This document shows positions 1 to 6,354 of a DNA stretch of 6,354 bases, in pieces. The notes under the pieces are model-generated. The model was not told the DNA's origin, did not search any database, and saw only the letters and a list, made by a program, of their open reading frames with translations. How positions within the stretch are numbered: the first letter of the stretch is position 1; every line of letters begins with the position of its first letter. The stretch is from Candidatus Accumulibacter iunctus (GTDB taxonomy: Bacteria > Pseudomonadota > Gammaproteobacteria > Burkholderiales > Rhodocyclaceae). The stretch covers positions 1-6,354 of the forward strand of contig DDUX01000066.1 in the NCBI GenBank assembly GCA_002345025.1, in the 5' to 3' direction. The translations under genes and the position numbers were made by a program.

Positions 1-2841
1 GGCGCGCTTGTGGCAGGCGTCGAGCAGCGCATGCCAGCGGTCGAGCCCGAGGTCGCGGCGGGCGAGGACGATGTAGTCGACGAGCAGGATCGAGTTCTTG
101 GTGGCGATTCCCATCAGCATGATGAGGCCGATCATCGACGGCATCGACAGCGTCGTGCCGGTCACGAAGAGGGCGAGGAAGGCGCCGGGCACCGACAGCA
201 CCAGAGCGACGAGGATGGTCAGCGGCTGCACGAAATCCTTCAGCAGGAGGACCAGGACGGCATAGATGCAGAGCACGCCGGTGAGCATCGCCAGCCCGAA
301 GCCGCGGAACAGCTCGCCCATCGCCTCGGCATCGCCAACCGTCGTCTGCAGGATTCCCGGTGGCAGCTTCTGCAGGCTCGGCAGCGCCAAGGCCTGCGCC
401 TCGACCTCGCCCAGCGGCTGCTGGTTGAGCTCGATCTCGAAGTTGATGTTGCGCAGGCGGTCGTAGCGGTCGATCTCAGCCGGACCGCCGGTAAGACTGA
501 GGTGGGCAACGTGGCCGATCATCACCGGCCCGTTCTTTCCCGGCACCGTCAGACGTTCGAGCAGGCCCAGATCCTGGCGCGCCGCCGGCGGCAGCTTGAC
601 GACGATCGGCAACTGCCGCTGCGCCAGGTTGAGCTTGGCCAGGCTCTGGTCGTAATCGCCGGCCGTGGCGATGCGCAGCACTTCGGCGATCGCCGCCGAA
701 GTCACGCCGAGGTCGGCGGCAGCAGAGAAATCCGGCCGCACCAAGAGTTCCGGGCGCACCAGCCCGGCACTCGAGGTGATCGCACCGATCCCGGGCAGGC
801 TGCGCAGTTCGCGTTCGACGACGCGCGCATGCTCGGCGAGCAGCGCGCCGTCCTCACCGGCCAGAACGAGCACGTATTTCTCGCTCGAACCACCGAGACC
901 CACCTTCACCTGCAGCCCCGGCAGGACGTTCAGCGCGTCACGCAACTGCTGCTCCACATCCTGCTTCCTGACCCCGCCGCGCGCGGCGCGTGGCGTCATG
1001 TTGATCGTCAGCGTCGCCTTGCGGACCTCCGCCGCGGCACGCGGTGCAAAGGGGTCGCTGCCGGTCGCACCGCCGCCGATGGCAGTGTAGACCATCCGCA
1101 CGTGCGGGTTCTGTTCGACGATCCGCCGCGCCGCTTCGGCGGCAGCGAGGGTTTCGTGGAAGCTGCTGCCGGGCTGCAGCGCGAGATAGACCTGCGTCTG
1201 CGAGAGATCGTCCGGCGGCAGAAAGCCTTTTGGCAGCAGTGGCAAGAGCGCAAACGAGCCAATGAAGAAGGCGAGTGCGCCGACCACGGTCGCCCGCCGA
1301 TGCGACAGGCAGGCCGTCACCCAGCGGCCATAGAGCAGCAGCCACGCGGCATCTCTGGTGGTGCCGCGCGGCGGCCGCAGCAGATAGGCCGCCATCATCG
1401 GTGTCAGCATGCGGGCAACGACGAGCGAGAAGAAGACGGCGATCGCCGCCGTCCAGCCGAAGTGGACGAAGAACTTGCCGGCGACGCCACTCATGAAGGC
1501 CGTCGGCAGGAAGACGGCGATCAGGGTGAAGGTGGTGGCGATGACCGCCATACCGATCTCGTCGGCAGCTTCCATCGCCGCCTGGTACGGTGTCTTGCCG
1601 AGCCGCAGATGACGCATGATGTTCTCGATCTCGACGATCGCGTCGTCGACCAGGATGCCGACCACCAGCGACAGCGCCAGCAGGGTGACGACGTTCAGCG
1701 TGAAGCCCAGCAGATGCATCGCGGCAAAGGTCGGGATGACCGACAGCGGCAGCGCGACCGCCGACACCAGCGTTGCCCGCCAGTCACGGAGGAAGAACCA
1801 GACGACGATCACGGCGAGGATCGCGCCCTCGATCAGGAGCCACATCGAGCCCTCGAAGTTGTCGACCACCGGGTCGACAAAGTTGAAGGCCTCGCTGATG
1901 CTGATGTGCGGATGCGCCCCCTGCAACCCCCGCAGCGCCGCCCGCACGCCCTGCGCGACGGCAACCTCGCTGGCACCGCGGGCGCGAACGATCTCGAAAC
2001 CGACGACGGGCCGACCATCGAGCAGAGCTGCCGAGCGCTGCTCGGCAACCGTATCGCTGACCGTCGCCAGTTCGCTCAGACGCACTCGCCGGCCGTCGCC
2101 GAGGGCGATCTCGAGCGCGCCGAGTTCCTCGGCCGACTGCACCGTCGCGATGGTGCGGACCGACTGTTCGGCGCCGCCGATGTCGGCGCGACCACCGGCG
2201 GCCTCCTGCTGCACTTCGCGCAACTGACGCGAGATATCCGCGGCCGTTGCCCGCAGGGCAAGGAGGCGGGCGGGGTCGAGTTCGATGCGGATTTCGCGGC
2301 TGACGCCGCCGACGCGGGTGACCGAGCCGACCCCGCGGACGCTGAGGAGCGTCCGCGTCACCGTGTTGTCGACGAACCAGGACAGTGCTTCGTCGTCCAT
2401 TCGGCTCGATGCGACGGTGTAGGTCAGGATCGGTGCACCGGCGAGAGTGACCCGCGAGATCACCGGGTCCCTGAGGTCGGCGGGCAAATCCGAGCGGACT
2501 CGCGAAACGGCGTCGCGCACGTCGTCGACCGCTTCCTGGGTCGGTTTCTCGAGCCGGAACTCGACGGTGATCGTCGCCAGACCGTCCTGCACGCGCGTGT
2601 AAATGTGCTTGACGCCCTGCAGGGTGGCGACCGAGTTCTCGATCTTGCGCGCCACCTCGTTCTCCATCTGCGCCGGCGCCGCACCGGGCAGGCTGGCGCT
2701 GACGGCAACGGTCGGCAGATCGACGTCGGGAAACTGCTGGATGCCCATTCCGCTGAAGGCCATCAGCCCGAGCAGGGTGAGCAGCGCGAAGAACAGGATC
2801 GAGGCAATCGGGTTGCGGATCGACCAAGCGGAAACGTTCAT
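1..2841 (-). CDS. RND-family (HAE-1 type) efflux transporter, inner-membrane pump, 3' end outside window
   Basis: Proton-driven inner-membrane pump of a tripartite efflux system, AcrB/MexB-like superfamily. Reading the minus strand from ATG 2841 gives 947 codons without a stop. The usual family length is about 1,030 residues, so roughly 80-90 residues, including TM11 and TM12, lie beyond the left edge. Visible: a short cytoplasmic start (MNVSAWSIRNP), TM1 at about 12-32, a first periplasmic porter half opening with PDVDLPTV, TM2-TM4 at about 333-398, TM7 near 514-532, a second porter half, and TM8-TM10 at about 846-921. The proton-relay residues are intact: the Asp pair at 399-400 in TM4 (GILVDDAIVEIENIMRHL) and Lys915 in TM10 (GIATKNSILLVDY), matching AcrB D407/D408 and K940. 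The start overlaps the adaptor stop by 4 bp. The substrate cannot be read from sequence; the aspartate-type relay fits the drug/hydrophobe (HAE-1) branch. The family call is secure; the substrate is unknown. Confidence 0.95.
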   Translation of the reverse strand, partial: MNVSAWSIRNPIASILFFALLTLLGLMAFSGMGIQQFPDVDLPTVAVSASLPGAAPAQMENEVARKIENSVATLQGVKHIYTRVQDGLATITVEFRLEKPTQEAVDDVRDAVSRVRSDLPADLRDPVISRVTLAGAPILTYTVASSRMDDEALSWFVDNTVTRTLLSVRGVGSVTRVGGVSREIRIELDPARLLALRATAADISRQLREVQQEAAGGRADIGGAEQSVRTIATVQSAEELGALEIALGDGRRVRLSELATVSDTVAEQRSAALLDGRPVVGFEIVRARGASEVAVAQGVRAALRGLQGAHPHISISEAFNFVDPVVDNFEGSMWLLIEGAILAVIVVWFFLRDWRATLVSAVALPLSVIPTFAAMHLLGFTLNVVTLLALSLVVGILVDDAIVEIENIMRHLRLGKTPYQAAMEAADEIGMAVIATTFTLIAVFLPTAFMSGVAGKFFVHFGWTAAIAVFFSLVVARMLTPMMAAYLLRPPRGTTRDAAWLLLYGRWVTACLSHRRATVVGALAFFIGSFALLPLLPKGFLPPDDLSQTQVYLALQPGSSFHETLAAAEAARRIVEQNPHVRMVYTAIGGGATGSDPFAPRAAAEVRKATLTINMTPRAARGGVRKQDVEQQLRDALNVLPGLQVKVGLGGSSEKYVLVLAGEDGALLAEHARVVERELRSLPGIGAITSSAGLVRPELLVRPDFSAAADLGVTSAAIAEVLRIATAGDYDQSLAKLNLAQRQLPIVVKLPPAARQDLGLLERLTVPGKNGPVMIGHVAHLSLTGGPAEIDRYDRLRNINFEIELNQQPLGEVEAQALALPSLQKLPPGILQTTVGDAEAMGELFRGFGLAMLTGVLCIYAVLVLLLKDFVQPLTILVALVLSVPGAFLALFVTGTTLSMPSMIGLIMLMGIATKNSILLVDYIVLARRDLGLDRWHALLDACHKRA

Positions 2842-3968
2842 TGCGGCTTTCCGGCAGCGACCAGACGAACCGTATCGCCGTCGGCGAGAAACGCGCCGCC
2901 GCTGGCGACCACCATCTCGCCGGCGGCGAGACCGCTGCTGATTTCGATCCGGTCATCATTGCGACGACCGCTGCCGACCTTCACCTGGCGCACCGTCGCC
3001 AGGTGATCGGCGCCCGCTGCGGCAGGGTCGATGCGGAAGACATAGCTGAAGCCGTCGCGCAGGAGCACTGCCGACTGCGGCAAGCTCAGCGCCGGACGAC
3101 GTCCGAACTCGAACTGCCCGCGGACGAACATGCCGGCGCTCAGGATATCGGCGGCGGCTGATGGCAGATCGACATACACCAGGCCGTTGCGTGTCTGCGG
3201 ATCCACGCTCGGCGCGACGGCCCGCACGCGGCCTTCGACGCCGGCGCCGCCGGGAGCTTCGAGCCGCGCCGGCAGACCGGGCCGGAAGTGCGCCAGTTCG
3301 CCGGCGGTGACCTCGGCACGCCACTCGAGGCGGCCGCCGCGGATCAGGCGAAACAGTTCCTGCCCCGGCTGCGTCAGCGAACCGACCGTCGCCGTGCGGG
3401 CGCTGATGATGCCGTCGTCCGGTGCCAGGACGTCCGCCTTGGCGCGCCGCAGCTCGGCCGAGCGCAGGCGGGCCTGCGCCGCGTGCAGCCGGGCGAGCGC
3501 CGTTTCGGCCGCGGTCTGGCTCTGGATTCCCTGCTGCGGGCTGTAGAAGCCCCTGTCGCGCAACTGTTTCGAGCGCTCGTGGTTGGCGCGCGCCTCGCTC
3601 AGCGTCGCTGCGGCCTCGGCCACCGTCGCCCGCGTCTCGGCCAGTTCGCTGTCGACCGCATCGCTGTCGATGCGCGCCAGGACGGCGCCCTTGCGTACCC
3701 GGTCACCGACGTTGGCGCGCACCTCGGTGATGCGATAATTGCTCAGCTCGGGGCCGATGATCGCCTCCTGCCAGGCGGCGACGTTGCCACCGGCTGCCAG
3801 TGTCAGCGGCCAGTCGAGCAACTCCGGTGTCACCGCGCTGACCGTCAGCGCCGGTCGGGCTGCCGGCTGCTGCGCGGAGGAAGGTGCCTGCGGCTGGCAG
3901 GCGGCCACCGCGAGTGTCGCAACCATCGCAGCGAAGGCAACGATTCGCGTGCTTTTGCGCGTCTTCAT
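2838..3968 (-). CDS. RND efflux periplasmic adaptor (membrane fusion protein), lipoprotein
   Basis: Periplasmic adaptor (AcrA/MexA/HlyD-like) that would link the inner-membrane pump to an outer-membrane channel; 376 residues, within the usual family range. The N-terminus has a basic start (MKTRKSTR), a hydrophobic stretch and a lipobox VAAC with the lipidated Cys at 24, so it should be a membrane-anchored lipoprotein. Domains by inspection: first lipoyl half at about 68-105 (VGDRVRKGAVLARID), alpha-helical hairpin rich in Ala/Glu/Arg at about 106-178, second lipoyl half at about 179-210 (LAPDDGIISARTATVGS), then beta-barrel and membrane-proximal domains to the C-terminus. ATG 3968 is chosen because it puts the signal peptide at the N-terminus. 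The frame stays open upstream to a GTG at 4043, which would bury the signal behind 25 residues. No good Shine-Dalgarno precedes ATG 3968, which is odd. The stop overlaps the pump start as ATGA, implying translational coupling. Confidence 0.93.
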   Translation of the reverse strand: MKTRKSTRIVAFAAMVATLAVAACQPQAPSSAQQPAARPALTVSAVTPELLDWPLTLAAGGNVAAWQEAIIGPELSNYRITEVRANVGDRVRKGAVLARIDSDAVDSELAETRATVAEAAATLSEARANHERSKQLRDRGFYSPQQGIQSQTAAETALARLHAAQARLRSAELRRAKADVLAPDDGIISARTATVGSLTQPGQELFRLIRGGRLEWRAEVTAGELAHFRPGLPARLEAPGGAGVEGRVRAVAPSVDPQTRNGLVYVDLPSAAADILSAGMFVRGQFEFGRRPALSLPQSAVLLRDGFSYVFRIDPAAAGADHLATVRQVKVGSGRRNDDRIEISSGLAAGEMVVASGGAFLADGDTVRLVAAGKPQ

Positions 3969-3971
3969 TGT

Positions 3972-4000
3972 TTGAACCAGCCATTGATCTGGGTTAGTAT
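3972..4000 (+). promoter_or_regulatory. Candidate sigma70-type promoter for the DUF485-actP operon
   Basis: A -35-like TTGAAC (3972-3977) is followed after exactly 17 bases by a -10-like TAGTAT (3995-4000). Each box matches 4 of 6 consensus positions. Transcription would start near 4007 and leave a leader of about 80 bases before the DUF485 start. Position, spacing and direction fit, but boxes of this quality can arise by chance. A sigma54 or activator-dependent promoter is not excluded. Confidence 0.4.
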
Positions 4001-4072
4001 TCCGCGCGGCAAGGGGATGGTCTTGTCTGTACCTGGTCAACACAACAGCAATCTGGCGTAAACAATACCAAA

Positions 4073-4080
4073 GAGGAGGT
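4073..4080 (+). promoter_or_regulatory. Strong Shine-Dalgarno for the DUF485 gene
   Basis: GAGGAGGT lies 9-10 bases upstream of ATG 4090, in an A-rich stretch. It is a near-perfect anti-16S match and fixes the DUF485 start. The contrast with the divergent adaptor gene, which lacks a comparable site, is clear. Confidence 0.85.
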
Positions 4081-4089
4081 CAAGTTATC

Positions 4090-4416
4090 ATGAGTAGTGT
4101 GATGTATCAGCGAATGCGGGTGAATCCCAAATTCCAGGAACTGGTCCAGAAGCGGGGGCGCTTCGCGTGGACCCTGGCGGCGATCGTCCTGATCCTGTTC
4201 TACGGCTTCTTCATGTTCGTCGCCTTCAATCCGGCGCTGCTCGGGCAGAAGATCGCCGAGGGATCGATGTGGCCCATCGGTTACACGGTCGAAATGGTCC
4301 TGTTCGTCTTCTTCTGGCTGCTGACGCTGGTCTACGTGCGCCGCGCCAATGGCGAGTTCGACGACCTGACAGCGGAGATGATCAAGGAAGCACAGAAGCT
4401 GGGGGAGGGAAAATGA
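4090..4416 (+). CDS. yjcH: DUF485 / YjcH-family small inner-membrane protein, actP partner
   Basis: Small membrane protein of 108 residues; E. coli YjcH is about 104. It has a soluble N-terminus (MSSVMYQRMRVNPKFQELVQ), two predicted transmembrane helices at about 25-46 and 61-83, and a cytoplasmic-looking tail. The tail contains RRANGEFDDL, which resembles the conserved RANGEFD segment of YjcH. Genes of this family typically sit immediately upstream of acetate/monocarboxylate symporters, as in E. coli acs-yjcH-actP. Its biochemical role is not established; a subunit or assembly/stability role for the permease is inferred from context only. It starts after a strong Shine-Dalgarno, and its TGA overlaps the actP ATG as ATGA, so the two are probably translated in a coupled way. 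The frame also shows normal GC-rich coding use with no disruption. Confidence 0.93.
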   Translation: MSSVMYQRMRVNPKFQELVQKRGRFAWTLAAIVLILFYGFFMFVAFNPALLGQKIAEGSMWPIGYTVEMVLFVFFWLLTLVYVRRANGEFDDLTAEMIKEAQKLGEGK

Positions 4417-6074
4417 TCGCACGCATCCTTTCGGCCTTCGCCTTCCTCGGCCTTGCCGGCTTGGCGCATGCCGGCCCGGCCGTCGACGCGGCCGCCAAGC
4501 AGGCCACCAACTGGCACGCGATCATCATGTTCCTGATCTTCGTGTCGCTGACGCTGTTCATCACCAAGTGGGCGGCCAGCCGCACCAAGACGACGGCTGA
4601 CTTCTACACCGCGGGTGGCGGCATCACCGGCTTCCAGAACGGTCTGGCGATCGCCGGCGACTACATGTCGGCAGCAACGCTGCTCGGCCTGACGGCAATG
4701 GCCTACAGCCAGGGCTACGACGCCTACATCTACATGCTCGCGTTCTTCGCCGGCTGGCCGATCATCCTCTTCCTGATGGCGGAACGGCTACGCAACCTCG
4801 GCCGCTTCACCTTCTCCGACATCACCTCGTACCGGCTCGACCAGGGCACGGTGCGGACGATGGCGGCGATCTCGTCGCTGGTCGTGGTCGTCTTCTACCT
4901 GATCGCACAGATGGTCGGTGCCGGGCAGCTGATCAAGCTGCTCTTCGGCCTCGACTACAACATCGCGATCTTCATCGTCGGCATCCTGATGATGATCTAT
5001 GTCGCCTTCGGCGGCATGGTGGCGACGACTTGGGTGCAGATCATCAAGGCCTGCCTGCTGCTCGCCGGTGGCACGCTGACGCTGCTCCTCGCCTACACGC
5101 AGTTCGGCTTTTCCTTCACCGAACTGCTGACCAAGGCGGAAGCGGTGCACAAGCTGGGTGCCAGGCTGATGGCACCGGGCAGCCTGCTCGCCGATCCGAT
5201 CACCGCCATCTCGCTGGGTCTCGGCCTGATGTTCGGTACCGCCGGCCTGCCGCACATCCTGATGCGCTTCTTCACCGTCGGCAACGCCAAGGAAGCGCGC
5301 AAATCGGTGCTCTACGCGTCGGGAATCGTCGGCTACTTCTTCAACGTCATCTTCCTGATGGGCCTCTGCGCAGTCCTCATCGTCGGCCAAAACCCCGAGT
5401 TCTTCGAGGGCGGCGTCGTCGGCGGCAAGCTGATCGGCGGCGGCAACATGGTTGCCATGCACCTCGCCAAGGCGGTCGGCGGCAATATGCTGCTCGGCTT
5501 CCTGGCAGCGGTCGCCTTCGCCACCATCCTGGCGGTCGTCGCCGGTCTGGCGCTGGCCGGCGCGGCGGCGATCTCGCACGACATCTACGCGCGCGTCATC
5601 CGCAAGGGCCAGGCAACCGAGAAGGAGGAAGTGCGCGTTTCACGTTTTGCCGTCATCGGCCTCGGCCTGCTGGCGATCGTCCTCGGCATCGCGTTCGAGA
5701 AGATGAACATCGCCTTCATGGTCGGCCTGGCGTTCGGCGTCGCTGCCGCAGCCAACTTCCCGGTGCTGATCCTGTCGATGTACTGGAAGGGACTGACGAC
5801 GCGTGGAGCGCTCTGGGGCGGCTACGGCGGCTGTATTTCGGCCGTCCTCTTCGTCCTCTTCTCGAAGTCGGTGTGGGTCGACGTTCTCGGCAACAAGGCG
5901 GCGCTGTTCCCGTACACGCAGCCGGCGCTGTTCGCCATGCCGATCGCCTTCATCCTCGCCTACATCATGTCGAAGAGCGACAGCAGCCCGCGCGCGAAGG
6001 CCGAGATCGAAGCCTTCGAGGACCAGTACGTGCGTGCCCAGACCGGTTTCGGCGCTTCCGGCGCCAGCCACTGA
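4413..6074 (+). CDS. actP: ActP-type acetate permease, sodium:solute symporter (SSS) family
   Basis: Cation-coupled inner-membrane symporter for acetate and related short monocarboxylates such as glycolate; 553 residues against 549 in E. coli ActP. It begins with a signal-peptide-like segment ending AHA at 18-20, as E. coli ActP does, followed by many hydrophobic helices (about 13 expected in the family). Stretches recalled as near-identical to E. coli ActP include TNWHAIIMFLIFV (32-44), TGFQNGLAIAGDYMSAA (72-88), LMFGTAGLPHILMRFFTV (about 272-289), the helix FATILAVVAGLALAG (369-383) followed by SHD, and the C-terminal QTGFG (543-547). ATG 4413 is chosen because it gives the signal peptide and follows a GGGGGAGGG Shine-Dalgarno at 4401-4409; the same frame stays open upstream but is then a shadow of the DUF485 gene. 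Its stop is followed by a strong terminator. No acs gene adjoins it here, unlike in E. coli. A related monocarboxylate substrate remains possible. Confidence 0.95.
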   Translation: MIARILSAFAFLGLAGLAHAGPAVDAAAKQATNWHAIIMFLIFVSLTLFITKWAASRTKTTADFYTAGGGITGFQNGLAIAGDYMSAATLLGLTAMAYSQGYDAYIYMLAFFAGWPIILFLMAERLRNLGRFTFSDITSYRLDQGTVRTMAAISSLVVVVFYLIAQMVGAGQLIKLLFGLDYNIAIFIVGILMMIYVAFGGMVATTWVQIIKACLLLAGGTLTLLLAYTQFGFSFTELLTKAEAVHKLGARLMAPGSLLADPITAISLGLGLMFGTAGLPHILMRFFTVGNAKEARKSVLYASGIVGYFFNVIFLMGLCAVLIVGQNPEFFEGGVVGGKLIGGGNMVAMHLAKAVGGNMLLGFLAAVAFATILAVVAGLALAGAAAISHDIYARVIRKGQATEKEEVRVSRFAVIGLGLLAIVLGIAFEKMNIAFMVGLAFGVAAAANFPVLILSMYWKGLTTRGALWGGYGGCISAVLFVLFSKSVWVDVLGNKAALFPYTQPALFAMPIAFILAYIMSKSDSSPRAKAEIEAFEDQYVRAQTGFGASGASH

Positions 6075-6092
6075 GTCGTTCGCATCACCTTC

Positions 6093-6128
6093 AGCCCTGG
6101 CGGGGCAGTAGCCCCGCCAGGGCTTTTT
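6093..6128 (+). terminator. Rho-independent terminator of the DUF485-actP operon
   Basis: A perfect 14-bp GC-rich stem (6093-6106 pairing with 6111-6124) has an AGTA tetraloop and is followed by a run of five T (6124-6128). It begins 18 bases after the actP stop. The reverse strand has no comparable T-run, so it should act in the plus direction. Confidence 0.93.
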
Positions 6129-6254
6129 GCCGTCTACGCCGTCGACCGCGGCATGCGCCAGCGCAGAGGCTTTGCTCGGGCTCCCTGTCTGCGCAGCCGC
6201 TGTCGTTCGCGACGCCATGGCGAGGCCTGACGTTGGCCGCCGCGTCACGCGCCT
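6129..6254. other. Intergenic DNA without a recognisable gene
   Basis: Between the actP terminator and the 16-bp inverted repeat I see no ORF with recognisable protein similarity, no Shine-Dalgarno-led start and no tRNA-like fold. Open frames running through it are extensions of frames antisense or out of phase to actP. A 7-bp inverted match, GCGCAGA (6161-6167) with TCTGCGC (6188-6194), is too short to interpret. Confidence 0.6.
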
Positions 6255-6303
6255 AACGGTCATGACTTTCGACACACCCCTGATGATGAAAGTCATGACC
6301 GTT
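6255..6303. repeat. Perfect 16-bp inverted repeat, hairpin or terminator-like element
   Basis: AACGGTCATGACTTTC (6255-6270) is perfectly inverted at 6288-6303, separated by 17 bases. Each arm contains the 8-bp palindrome GTCATGAC. On the plus strand the right arm runs into TTTT (6302-6305), giving a terminator-like outline, but the loop is long and the stem only moderately GC-rich. Alternatives are a second terminator, a paired protein-binding site for a dimeric regulator, or a REP/MITE-like repeat unit. Sequence alone does not separate these. Confidence 0.75.
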
Positions 6304-6305
6304 TT

Positions 6306-6349
6306 CCTCCTCCCCCGCCCCTCTCCCCCCCCCCGGGGGAGGGGGAGTC
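6306..6349. repeat. Low-complexity C-rich then G-rich tract with a C10 run
   Basis: The plus strand switches from almost pure pyrimidine (6306-6334, ending in ten C at 6325-6334) to pure purine (GGGGGAGGGGGAG from 6335). The C-rich part gives closely spaced G-tracts of four or more on the minus strand, a G-quadruplex-capable pattern. The two halves can also fold back on each other partially. No gene is seen. The homopolymer is prone to length error in sequencing and to slippage in cells. Confidence 0.8.
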
Positions 6350-6354
6350 GCGCG

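Larger units (their letters stand above)
3969..4089. promoter_or_regulatory. Divergent intergenic region between efflux operon and acetate permease operon
   Basis: This 121-bp gap separates the starts of two divergent operons and is the only place for their 5' control elements in this window. It is visibly richer in A and T than the flanking genes. It holds a candidate plus-strand promoter and the DUF485 ribosome binding site, listed separately. No convincing sigma70 pair or Shine-Dalgarno was found for the minus-strand adaptor gene. An imperfect dyad (AACCAG, then CTGGGTT after an 8-base gap, 3975-3995) lies between the proposed -35 and -10 boxes; it could be an operator but is too weak to assign. 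Confidence 0.6.

Noticed and set aside
1784..2959. 391-codon minus-strand open frame overlapping the pump start
   Set aside because: It is out of phase with the pump reading frame, has no family features, and is dominated by Arg/Ala/Pro/Gly; a frame-shifted shadow, not a frameshifted gene.
10..3006. 998-codon open frame on the plus strand across the pump and adaptor genes
   Set aside because: It is rich in Arg, Asp, Gln, His and Glu, with no fold-like hydrophobic pattern. It lies exactly antisense to well-recognised RND and adaptor genes. GC-rich codon use suppresses stops on the opposite strand, so it is a shadow.
4167..4412. 82-codon N-terminal extension of ActP
   Set aside because: It is the shifted frame of the DUF485 gene. 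The true ActP start at 4413 gives the expected signal peptide, a Shine-Dalgarno and the family length.
6161..6194. Possible small hairpin GCGCAGA/TCTGCGC
   Set aside because: Only 7 bp with a 20-base loop in GC-rich DNA and no T-run; expected by chance.
5030..6256. 408-codon plus-strand open frame over actP and beyond
   Set aside because: It is out of phase with actP, is Arg/Pro-rich and lacks the hydrophobic helices that actP shows throughout the same region.
5640..6296. 218-codon minus-strand open frame starting inside the 3' inverted repeat
   Set aside because: Most of it is antisense to actP, with low-complexity charged composition and no recognisable similarity. Its start lies in a hairpin with no clear Shine-Dalgarno.
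1..6354. CRISPR arrays, tRNA or rRNA genes, integrase/transposase genes
   Set aside because: No regularly spaced direct repeats, no RNA-gene folds and no recombinase-like protein were seen on either strand.

Overview
The window is about 6.35 kb of GC-rich, gene-dense Gram-negative DNA. An RND efflux pump with a lipid-anchored adaptor and an ActP/DUF485 acetate-uptake pair point to a proteobacterium. Protein composition suggests a betaproteobacterium, possibly a Rhodocyclales/Accumulibacter-like organism. That last placement is an impression from sequence style and was not tested by any search.

Layout: two divergent two-gene operons face away from a 121-bp intergenic region (3969-4089). On the minus strand, a periplasmic adaptor lipoprotein gene (3968 to 2838) overlaps by 4 bp (ATGA) with a large HAE-1-type RND transporter gene. 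The transporter starts at 2841 and runs off the left edge of the window, so its last two membrane helices are missing. On the plus strand, a small DUF485 (YjcH-like) membrane protein gene (4090-4416) overlaps by 4 bp (again ATGA) with actP, a sodium:solute symporter family acetate permease (4413-6074). A perfect 14-bp stem with a T-run (6093-6128) ends this operon. The intergenic region holds a plausible sigma70-type promoter for the plus-strand operon and a strong Shine-Dalgarno before the DUF485 gene. No clear promoter or Shine-Dalgarno was found for the pump operon.

The right end (6129-6354) has no convincing gene. It contains an unexplained perfect 16-bp inverted repeat, each arm carrying the palindrome GTCATGAC, followed by a strongly strand-asymmetric C/G tract with a run of ten C.

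Function: the minus-strand pair should form the inner-membrane and periplasmic parts of a tripartite proton-driven efflux system; no outer-membrane channel gene or regulator is in view. The plus-strand pair should import acetate and related short monocarboxylates; no acetyl-CoA synthetase gene is in view. Nothing shows that the two operons work together beyond their shared upstream region. I see no clearly new biological system here. The terminal repeat and C/G tract are the least explained parts.
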